NCBI GenBank assembly: GCA_008000375.1
Contig: SMOI01000311.1
Coordinates: forward strand, 13,361-36,379
Reading direction: 5' to 3'
DNA length: 23,019 nucleotides
Source: Poteriospumella lacustris
Taxonomy: Eukaryota > Sar > Chrysophyceae > Chromulinales > Dinobryaceae
Shown: piece after piece, positions 16,809-23,019 of the stretch
How the letters are laid out: each line of letters begins with the position of its first letter
Position numbering within the stretch: the first letter of the stretch is position 1
The notes under the pieces: model-generated
Databases searched by the model: none
What the model was told of the DNA's origin: nothing
What the model saw: only the letters and a program-made list of their open reading frames with translations
Program-made: the position numbers and the translations under genes

Positions 16809-17823
16809 TCTCCACTGTAGCCCCCTGTGCCCCCGTGCAGGGCTATCTCTCTCGTTTTCATCGCGTCTCGCCCGGTGGCGTCGGTCACCGCAGCGGCCAT
16901 CGCTGTCGCCCGTTTCTCATTTTTTGTCGTCGCATCTTTTTTGTCTCTCGGCTCTGCCCCCGTCTCTGTCTCCGTCTCTGTCTCCGTCTCTGTCTCCATT
17001 TATTATTCGTTGCTGTTGCTGTTCTCCCTATCGTCAACGGTGTAGCGTAGTGTGGTAGCGCAGCGGCTGCGGCTGTGGCTGCGGCTGTAACGACGCCTCT
17101 GTCTCTCCGAGGCGACCGTTAACTCTCTGCGGTTGTGGGTGCGGCACGAGTGACATCGGTCGTCGTCTGCCGCCCCCGTAGCGACCGTTTCCAGTGTCCG
17201 CGTCCGTGTCCGTGTCAGCGGTGTGCCCCTCAGAGCTGGCCACTGGCCGCCGCTGTCTCCGTCTCTGTCTCCGTCTCTGTCTCCATTTATTATTCGTTGC
17301 TGTTGCTGTTCTCCCTATCGTCAACGGTGTAGCGTAGTGTGGTAGCGCAGCGGCTGCGGCTGTGGCTGCGGCTGTAACGACGCCTCTGTCTCTCCGAGGC
17401 GACCGTTAACTCTCTGCGGTTGTGGGTGCGGCACGAGTGACATCGGTCGTCGTCTGCCGCCCCCGTAGCGACCGTTTCCAGTGTCCGCGTCCGTGTCCGT
17501 GTCAGCGGTGTGCCCCTCAGAGCTGGCCACTGGCCGCCGCTGTCTCCGTCTCCGTCTCCGTCGGTCGCTCTCCGTCTGCCACTGGCCCGTCTCATCGCTT
17601 TGTCCCATCGCGCGGGCCATCGCTGTTCTACCGCTCTGCAGCCACCGCCACAGCAACAGGAGGACAGCGCACCCGCTGTGGGTGTAACGGTTGACGGGTG
17701 GGTGGAGGGTGGAGGGGGGAACCAATTTACAGCGACCGCTGCGGTCGCTTCATATGTACAGGCGCAGCGCACGGGAGGGGAAGGAACAGGGGGACAGGGG
17801 GGGGGGAACGAGAGGGAAACGGG
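16809..17823. other. Convergent spacer filled by a tandem duplication
   Basis: About 1 kb lies between two convergent genes. Most of it is a 287-bp tandem duplication (listed separately) embedded in GTCTCC/GTCTCT pyrimidine microsatellite. Open frames on both strands occur in duplicate simply because of the repeat. The end (17700-17823) is a G-rich strand with a run of nine or so G near 17800. No gene seen. Confidence 0.55.
16969..17542. repeat. 287-bp direct tandem duplication (two units)
   Basis: The stretch beginning in the gtctccgtctctgtctcc microsatellite and running through ccatttattattcgttgc to ctggccactggccgccgctg is present twice in direct orientation, with a period of 287 bases (for example ccatttatt at 16996 and 17283; tgtagcgtagtg at 17041 and 17328). 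The units look identical over nearly their whole length. The boundaries are blurred by the flanking microsatellite. Near-identity suggests a recent unequal exchange or an assembly duplication. Confidence 0.9.
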
Positions 17824-18942
17824 TCAGAAGCTGCGGCGGCGTTGCGCCCGGCGACGACGCTGCTCGGCGGCATCGACGGCGGTCGACGTCGGTGGCGGCG
17901 CCGCGGTGGCGGTGGCGGTGGCGAGGCGCTGATACGCGACCAACGCGGGGTCGTGGCGCAGCGCCTCGAGGCGCTTCTGCTGCTGGTCGTGGCGCAGCTG
18001 GTCGCGGTACTCGAGCAGCAGCGGGTCCATCGTCGCGGCGACGGCAGCGGCGGTGGCGGCGGCGGTGGTGGGTGCGGCGGCGGTGGGCCCCAGCGACGCG
18101 GACGGCGACGGAGACGTCGCGATGGCGGCGAGCGGCGTCGTACGCAGCAACAGCGCCGCACTGTCGAGGGAGTGGCGCCGTTGATGCGACGGTGGCGGCT
18201 TCGCTTTATCGGCCGCAGCGGTCCCATGCGACGAGTGCCACAAGGCCTCGGCGGCTGTGGCGGTGGCGGTCGACGGCTGCGGGTGGCGACCATGTGGCAC
18301 GTGGCTGTGGGGCGACGCGACGTGGCGTGGCGACGGCTGTCGCGATGGCGTCGTCGTCGTCGTCGATGACGCCGGAGCAGGCTGTCGGTCGACGTCGACT
18401 CGGGATGCGGTGGCGTCGTCGGCGGGTTGGAAGCGATGCGGGTGCCGGTGCAGCTCGTGCTGCAGCCGCAGCTCGTCGGGCGCCAGCGCGGGCATCGGGT
18501 GGTGGTGCAGCGGTGGCAGCGTGGCGTCGAGCGCGCGTTGGGCAGCGGACGGCGGGCGGCTGCCTTTGTGGACGGTGGCGCCAGCGGCTTCGAGTTGCAG
18601 CTGCTGGCGCCAGTCGCTGAGCTTCTGCTCGTCGACGAGCTCGCGGTGGAAGAGCAGCTCCTCGACGCTCTGCAGCACGGCACTGCCGCGGCCTTCGGAG
18701 CCACGACGGGTCGCCACGGCGGCGGCACCGTCGCCTGGGCCTGCACCGGTGGCGGTGGTGGCGCCGCCGCGTTCGACGTCGACGGCGTCGCCGCGCTGGA
18801 CGAGGTCGTCGACGTAGACCTTCTCGTCCTGGCGTTGATACCAGCACGTCAGCACTACGAGGCCCATGACGCTGATCGAGCCACAGACGATGAAGAAGAT
18901 GACCAGTGCCGAGACCGCGCCACCGTTCAGCGCAGCGGCCAT
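17824..18942 (-). CDS. Single-pass membrane protein with long low-complexity cytoplasmic tail; unknown function
   Basis: 372 aa from the ATG at 18942, single exon, stop TGA. Residues about 10-33 (VSALVIFFIVCGSISVMGLVVLTC) form one transmembrane helix with a short, uncharged N-terminus. A juxtamembrane stretch WYQRQDEKVYVDDLVQRGDA follows, then a charged region with heptad-like QSVEELLFHRELVDEQKLSDW (possible coiled coil, about 90-120). The rest is a long Ala/Thr/Pro/His/Ser-rich tail, closing with a helix MDPLLLEYRDQLRHDQQQKR and a basic end RRRRAQRRRSF. No enzyme motif is visible. The Ala/Thr runs come from GC-rich triplet expansion. Several alternative frames are open here because of the same bias; this one is preferred because only it has a true ATG, a TM helix and ordered helical segments. 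The topology resembles the convergent neighbour at 16150. Confidence 0.6.
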   Translation of the reverse strand: MAAALNGGAVSALVIFFIVCGSISVMGLVVLTCWYQRQDEKVYVDDLVQRGDAVDVERGGATTATGAGPGDGAAAVATRRGSEGRGSAVLQSVEELLFHRELVDEQKLSDWRQQLQLEAAGATVHKGSRPPSAAQRALDATLPPLHHHPMPALAPDELRLQHELHRHPHRFQPADDATASRVDVDRQPAPASSTTTTTPSRQPSPRHVASPHSHVPHGRHPQPSTATATAAEALWHSSHGTAAADKAKPPPSHQRRHSLDSAALLLRTTPLAAIATSPSPSASLGPTAAAPTTAAATAAAVAATMDPLLLEYRDQLRHDQQQKRLEALRHDPALVAYQRLATATATAAPPPTSTAVDAAEQRRRRAQRRRSF

Positions 18943-19342
18943 ACGAATACAGCGGTCGAAAAGATGGGGGGACAGGGGGCGGGGATTGAATGCTATCGCT
19001 TCATGGACAGTGAGAGCGGTGACAAAAATCGACCGCTACGCGTCCGTGGCAGTGACGGCGGGTGGGTAATAGGCGACGACGGTGTCAACGCGAGACGCGA
19101 GACCGATGGATCGTCGTCCAACAAGAATCTAAAACTCGTTCGCCCAGAGAGCAACGAGGACACGACCAAGAGAAATACCCTCACCAATAGTCAAGAACCT
19201 TCGTTCTCTGTCGCGATGTGATGTGGCCTTCGGCGGGTAGAGAAACCTCCGATGCCCATGGCCCCGCCACAGCGGCAGCAGCGGAGCCGTTTCATTTTAC
19301 TTCCATGTACTGTACGTACATCTTAACCTTTATGCCCATAGT
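18943..19342. other. Spacer, promoter side of the 17824-18942 gene
   Basis: About 400 bp. The 5-prime flank of the minus-strand membrane-protein gene is G-rich on the plus strand (ggggggacagggggcgggg, 18966-18984). No coding signal on either strand. Confidence 0.4.
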
Positions 19343-20000
19343 ATGTCTCTCTTTTGCCTCACCAAAGAGTACACCTGCCAAGATGAGCTGTCTCTCCTCC
19401 GCCGGCGACCGGCGACGGTGAGAGAGACCTGCGACCTCTCAGACTCACCAGAAGAGGCTTTCATCGTTATACACAGTGGACAGCAGTCAATTCCATTGAA
19501 TCTTGTTGCTTTGTCAGTCAGAATCAATCTGGAATCAAACGAAGAAGAAAAAACGATGTCGCGGCACATGTTCAAGGTAACCCAATAGGTGCTTCCACTG
19601 TTTTGTCCGCAATTGGGCTGGAGCACGTCGTTGAGGCGATGCTCGCGCCTCGAAAGAGCGTGAAACGTAATGAGCCACATTCAACGCTAGAGGTGACAGA
19701 ATTGGTGGCGATCAAGATCTACGAGCCGCAGCATGCGAGGTCACGAGCGCAGCATCCTCCAGCGCTTGATGCCTCATCGCCATGTGCCCATCGTCGTCGA
19801 TTGCTTAGAACTCGAACAGATCCAAGTAGGTTTTAGTATCAAACACCTCATTGAGCCGATGCAAGACCACTGGCAACCCTATTGTCCATCTACGTCTTCG
19901 CCTGAGCGGCATTCTTGGGCTCTACTACTCAAGTGGCGCACGTCATTAAGGATTTGCATCACTATGCATACGATTATCCCGCGCGAATGTGGGATGCTCA
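19343..20000 (+). pseudogene. Protein-kinase-like N-lobe remnant, frameshifted
   Basis: Three plus-strand frames carry successive pieces of a kinase. First, VTELVAIKIYEP (about 19698-19733), with the VAIK lysine. Then, after a shift near 19735, GHERSILQRLMPHRHVPIVV with DCLELEQIQVGF (about 19737-19836), matching the alpha-C helix and the following strands. After a further shift, TTQVAHVIKDLHHYAYDY (about 19918-19971), like the alpha-E helix that precedes the catalytic loop. An ATG-led frame just upstream (19343-19588) has normal composition and may be its N-terminal part. No glycine-rich loop is clear and no catalytic loop follows on this strand. It is a broken gene of unknown kinase family. 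Confidence 0.5.
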
Positions 20001-20101
20001 AGACTGCTCTGAGGCGGTACTACCAACTACTTACAACCTGCCACCTACTACGTCCTACTACTTTCTACCTGCCACCGGTAACCAGCTGGCGTTTACAAAG
20101 A

Positions 20102-20166
20102 CAAGCTATATCGCGGCCCAGTGTGGGGGTCTATATAGTTTTATAGCCTGGGCCGCTTATAGCTTG
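20102..20166. repeat. Strong stem-loop at the junction of the split kinase
   Basis: caagctata-tc-gcggcccag (20102-20121) is the reverse complement of ctgggccgc-t-tatagcttg (20148-20166): 18 paired bases with only a small bulge. The 26-base loop contains a further ctata...tatag pairing. It lies exactly between the plus-strand and minus-strand kinase pieces. Confidence 0.8.
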
Positions 20167-20429
20167 CCCTTGTGTTTGGCACTTTTCGCGTGAAAGAACT
20201 CCGCACCCGCTACGTTCGTGGTCAGTTGCCTTGTTGGTGCCACATAACTCCTACCGCTGAGAAACACGCAACCGTCGAGGTCGATGTAGATGTTCTGCGG
20301 TCTCACGTCGCGATGACAGATGCCCAAGCCGTTATCACAAGGAACAGCGCCGAATGGCAGCCATGCAATGAGGAATGTACAGCCCATAACGTCAACAATA
20401 GCTGGGAATGCAACCAAATGACCGCTCAT
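20157..20429 (-). pseudogene. Kinase-like catalytic-loop fragment (HRDVRPQN)
   Basis: A minus-strand frame from the ATG at 20429, 90 aa. NGLGICHRDVRPQNIYID carries the HRD-x4-N catalytic loop of protein kinases, with D and N both present. The next strand reads GCVFLSGRS where DFG is expected, so the metal-binding Asp is lost. The N-lobe is missing on this strand; candidate N-lobe pieces lie just downstream on the opposite strand. It is therefore half of an inverted, dead kinase or an unrelated insertion of a kinase piece. The last residues (HAKSAKHKGKL) run into the hairpin. Not expected to be active. Confidence 0.5.
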
Positions 20430-21185
20430 TTACGGCGAGTACAAAGACTAGGATAGAACAGCGGGGGTTGGGGAAAAGACGTAGACAACGTATGCATCAC
20501 GATACAATAGGAAGCACTTGATTAGCGAGTCACCAACAAAAAATGGCTCACTGCACATTTGCGCTTCCAGCAACAAACAGACGAAGGAACGTCACGAATG
20601 GGCTTGAAGAAGTGCGTATGCATCTTGCATCCATCGCCACCAAGGAGCTGTCATTGTCGTTGGAAAAACAGCGCACTCAGAGCGGCCGATGGATCGAGAG
20701 GAATGCAAATCCCAGGGGTCCGCACAGCGGCCGATTTGATTGGTGGTCTTCTTTGGTTTATACTCGTACTTTCAGAGACAGTTATGGACATCATCAAGAC
20801 AGCATCCCCTCAAAGCATCCACACGTGTGACTTTCTCCTCATCGCTCCTCTCGCTACACTTCTCACTAATGCCCCAGCGCTTTCAATCGTGTGCCTTCCT
20901 TTTCAAATCGAACATGCTCATGCACTGCACTGCCATGAACTGGATTGGACGCAACACATGTTCATATCACTCGTTCGTTGACCGACAAGAAGTTATCGAT
21001 GAACGCGTGACCATTAGTTTTTGCCCTCATTATACAGTACCATAATCATGTCACTTTTCCATTTTTTATCGCCGGCTGCTGCCGGCTGCTGGCTGTCATC
21101 GTCATCTCGCTCGAGAAAAGCCGTTGTTTTTCTTCCCAACAAAAGGACTTAATTAAAGACATCAGCACAAAGTATACATCAGAGG
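20430..21185. other. Spacer without a recognisable gene
   Basis: About 750 bp. Plus-strand frames at 20543-20981 are open for 95-140 codons; one has a hydrophobic stretch (LIGGLLWFILVLSETVMDII, about 20735-20795), but starts, frames and composition do not support a gene. A short ccggctgctg tandem lies at 21071-21090. The last 60 bases are A/T-rich and lead into the ORF at 21186. Confidence 0.35.
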
Positions 21186-21578
21186 ATGGAAGACACGAAA
21201 AGCAAACCCGCAAACGAACCGTATGCCACGATGGGTAAAAGGAATGAGGAAAACTACAGCGAGTTCATACTTGATAGGTTCAAAGGTGTCCAGCCCACTT
21301 GCTGCAACAACACTGATGACTACAGCACTGATGACTACAGCGCTTATGACTGGGAGAGCAATGAGTATAAGGTTGAATTGAAATCAAGAAATAACAGTTA
21401 CTCATCCTACCCCACAACTATGATTGGATGTAACACGGTTCACGAAGGGCTTAGAGATACAAGCGTTAAGAGGTACTTTTTCTTGTTTGCTTTCCTTGAC
21501 GGCCTATTGTCAAGTAGAAAAGTAATACACGTAGCAGGTGCAGAAAATTACTTTCTGGTATGCAGAAGGGTCTTCTGA
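21186..21578 (+). CDS. Hypothetical protein, 130 aa
   Basis: ATG at 21186 after an A/T-rich leader; stop TGA. The composition is balanced and unlike a shadow frame. The N-terminal half is charged (MEDTKSKPANEPYATMGKRN). A small internal duplication gives TDDYSTDDYSAYD. The C-terminal third is more hydrophobic (YFFLFAFLDGLL, then VIHVAGAENYFLVCRRVF). No domain is recognised. It ends 18 bases from the stop of the convergent ankyrin gene. It may be a real fast-evolving gene or a remnant. Confidence 0.4.
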   Translation: MEDTKSKPANEPYATMGKRNEENYSEFILDRFKGVQPTCCNNTDDYSTDDYSAYDWESNEYKVELKSRNNSYSSYPTTMIGCNTVHEGLRDTSVKRYFFLFAFLDGLLSSRKVIHVAGAENYFLVCRRVF

Positions 21579-21596
21579 GATTACAGGATGACAGGA

Positions 21597-22007
21597 CTAC
21601 GAGGATGGTGTCAACGACAAGTTCAAGTGAAGATATTCCGTACGGGTTTCATTCACCGTGGTCTTCTTAGTGCACTCAAGATTTGTTTCTCCTATAGACG
21701 AGTAAATAAGGGTGACCGGAATATCAATATTTGCCCCCTTTCGGATGAGGTCACAAAACTCTTCCTTCATATTGTGTACAGCAGCAATATGAAGCGGAGT
21801 ACATTTTATCTCAAGATACCACACCATATCACGATGAGACGATTCGTGACATTTCATAAATGTGGCATGCAAAAGCTCATCGACTTTATCAGCAGACACC
21901 GCAGCTAACAGCGCCTTGATGTCTGGACGAGGTTCCCAACGGTTCGCTTCGAAGTCTTTGGTTAGAGCTGGGAATGAAATATCAATTACTGATTTCCAGT
22001 CCGTCAT
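21597..22007 (-). CDS. Short ankyrin-repeat protein
   Basis: 136 aa from the only in-frame ATG (22007), stop TAG. The frame is open above it to a TTG at 22235 but without ATG. After an N-terminal helical part (DWKSVIDISFPALTKDFEAN, then DIKALLAAVSADKVDELL, itself like the second helix of a degenerate ankyrin unit) comes a clear ankyrin repeat, CTPLHIAAVHNMKEEFCDLI followed by RKGANIDIPV. Ankyrin repeats bind proteins. With only one or two units the protein is much shorter than most family members, so it could be the truncated end of a larger gene; the last 30 residues (from about IYSSIGETN) no longer follow the pattern. Convergent with the 21186 ORF. Confidence 0.5.
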   Translation of the reverse strand: MTDWKSVIDISFPALTKDFEANRWEPRPDIKALLAAVSADKVDELLHATFMKCHESSHRDMVWYLEIKCTPLHIAAVHNMKEEFCDLIRKGANIDIPVTLIYSSIGETNLECTKKTTVNETRTEYLHLNLSLTPSS

Positions 22008-22351
22008 AGTAAGAAAATGTCGTAAGAATAATGGAACGAGCAAGAATTTCGGATTGAAAGTGACCACATATCCGACCTCCGAATGAAAGAAGGCTCCGCC
22101 AGTCCGCTTTTGTAGGAACAAGGGGAAATGTCCGTCACACGGACACACGCACGTTCGCTCGGGAGCTCGGGAGAGTTTAAGAGCCGTTTCAAGTAATAAC
22201 AACGTAAACAGGCCGAAGCAATCGAAAGGCGACAAAGGCCCCTAGACTCCCGCTGTAACAACATAACAAATGTACCACTGTTTCTCCACTCAAAACACGC
22301 GCTGAACTATGAATAAGAACGATCCTCCAGGTCCCAGTGAAGCCGAAAACC

Positions 22352-22611
22352 GCAGGCACTCCCTCTCCGACCTTAAATAAGGTCGCAGCTAAGCTTTTGA
22401 AACGGTCGTTTTTGGGAGATTTTTCTCGCACATGCAAAGTCGATCTTTTGAAGAGTCCACGATTCTTCGAAAAGGTAGCTTTCAGGGGAACCCAGACCCA
22501 GTCTCTTCTCGCAAAGACGCAAAAAGTTCGAGTTTTGTATCAGAGAAGAAGAGTTTCAAAAAGTCGGCGAATCGCCTAAGCGACCTTAAATAGGGTCGGA
22601 GAGGGAGTGGC
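22352..22611. repeat. Foldback element of about 260 bp
   Basis: The left arm gcaggcactccctctccgac... (22352-22386) is the near-perfect reverse complement of the right arm (22580-22611, ending ggagagggagtggc). Each arm contains its own small palindrome (gacctta-aa-taaggtc in the left arm). The interior has no ORF of note. This shape suits a MITE-like element; the flanks show no certain target-site duplication. Confidence 0.65.
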
Positions 22612-22627
22612 AGGTAAGTTAAGAACC

Positions 22628-22720
22628 GCAGGTACATGCCAAATCTGCCACGAAACCTCTGTCCGACGGACAGCGTTACCGACAGACGCAGGTTTCGTGA
22701 CAGATTTGGCATGCACCTGC
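22628..22720. repeat. 36-bp inverted repeat (hairpin)
   Basis: 22628-22663 pairs with 22685-22720 at 32 of 36 positions around a 21-base loop. The arms read gcaggtacatgccaaatctg and onward. It begins 16 bases after the neighbouring foldback and shares the aaccgcagg lead-in found at that element's left end. Confidence 0.75.
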
Positions 22721-22744
22721 CTGTGCGCACCTGGGCAGATCTGT

Positions 22745-22767
22745 GTTTCTGTGGACCCCACAGAAAC
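22745..22767. repeat. Perfect 10-bp hairpin
   Basis: gtttctgtgg (22745-22754) and ccacagaaac (22758-22767) pair perfectly over a 3-base loop. A set of ctgtgggt repeats follows to 22802. No role can be assigned. Confidence 0.7.
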
Positions 22768-22943
22768 TGTGCGTCTGTGGGTTTGTGCTTCTGTGGGTCT
22801 GTCCAAAGTGTCTGCACGACGATCATGACGACGACAGCTTTCGGTTGGCGTCAACAACCGAGGCGTCCCCGCGCTCAGAACACAAAACAAATTTCGCTTG
22901 TTGTGATTTTTTTAAGACATAGAACCCCTCCCCCCTGTAGAAT

Positions 22944-23019
22944 ATGTGGAGTTTGGCGTTGGTATTGGTAGTGGCGGTGGCCATGGTGGCGGTGACCTTT
23001 GCCGCGGACTTCAACGAGT
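22944..23019 (+). CDS. 5-prime end of a secreted or ER-targeted protein (cut by window edge)
   Basis: From the ATG at 22944, 25 codons run to the last base. The translation starts MWSLALVLVVAVAMVAVTFA and continues ADFNE. This is a textbook signal peptide: a short N-region, a hydrophobic core of about 17 residues, and a small-residue cleavage site, probably after TFA-A. The start lies 20 bases after a C-run and has A at -3. Nothing can be said about the mature protein. A purely chance hydrophobic run from GTG/GCG repeats is possible because the codons are mostly gtg, gtt and gcg. Confidence 0.5.
   Translation, partial: MWSLALVLVVAVAMVAVTFAADFNE

Larger units (their letters stand above)
22008..22943. 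other. Divergent spacer with dense foldback repeats
   Basis: About 940 bp between the ankyrin gene (-) and the secreted-protein gene at the window end (+). It should hold both promoters. No gene is seen. The middle (22350-22830) is a set of nested inverted repeats and ctgtgggt-type short repeats, listed separately. The T-run at 22904-22915 lies just upstream of the last gene. Confidence 0.45.

Noticed and set aside
17034-17932. Several overlapping open frames in the tandem duplication
   Set aside because: They occur twice because the DNA is duplicated, and they encode Thr/Asp or Pro/Gln simple repeats.

Overview
This window is nuclear DNA from a eukaryote, most likely a free-living or parasitic protist. 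Evidence: four genes are interrupted by short spliceosomal introns (62, 74, 77 and 85 bp; a fifth predicted one is 95 bp) with GT..AG ends. The proteins are eukaryotic: SDHA with a mitochondrial leader, a type I arginine methyltransferase, a twin-CX9C mitochondrial protein and a Ctr copper transporter. TAA, TAG and TGA all end genes, so the standard code is in use. The long Ctr ectodomain and the plant-like PRMT suggest a stramenopile (oomycete-like) or related alga/protist. That placement is inference; no rRNA or other taxonomic marker is present.

Layout. 1-1218: no convincing gene; a foldback repeat at 1-132 and a hairpin at 222-267. 1219-3090 (-): secreted/membrane protein joining a 2-oxoglutarate/Fe(II)-oxygenase-like domain, a Cys-rich segment and a three-helix Ctr copper channel. 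3699-4829 (+): PRMT. 5340-5641 (-): small two-exon twin-CX9C protein (COX23/CHCHD7-like). 6342-8325 (+): SDHA, two exons. 8787-9568 (-): two-exon conserved protein with a Tudor/SH3-like module and an acidic tail. 9569-10824: low-complexity spacer with triplet repeats and two alternating CG/CA (Z-DNA-prone) tracts in a foldback. 10825-11993 (-): two-exon charged, probably nuclear protein.

From about 12.6 to 14.7 kb the DNA is a graveyard. It holds three copies of an unrecognised 'LCPDG' exon in mixed orientation around a frameshifted BspA/DUF285-type surface-protein pseudogene, then an orphan coding fragment. 16150-18942 holds two convergent genes for single-pass membrane proteins with long low-complexity tails, separated by a 287-bp tandem duplication. 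19.3-20.4 kb carries a protein-kinase remnant whose N-lobe pieces lie on the plus strand and whose HRD loop lies on the minus strand, with a strong hairpin at the junction. 21.2-22.0 kb has a small unknown ORF and a short ankyrin protein. 22.3-22.8 kb is packed with foldback repeats. The window ends inside the first codons of a secreted protein (22944 on).

Together: the left half (1.2-12 kb) is a compact housekeeping block in which neighbours alternate in orientation. SDHA and the CX9C gene, both mitochondrial, are head-to-head over about 700 bp and may share regulation. The right half is fast-evolving, repeat-rich accessory DNA. The most unusual single item is the oxygenase-like/Ctr fusion.
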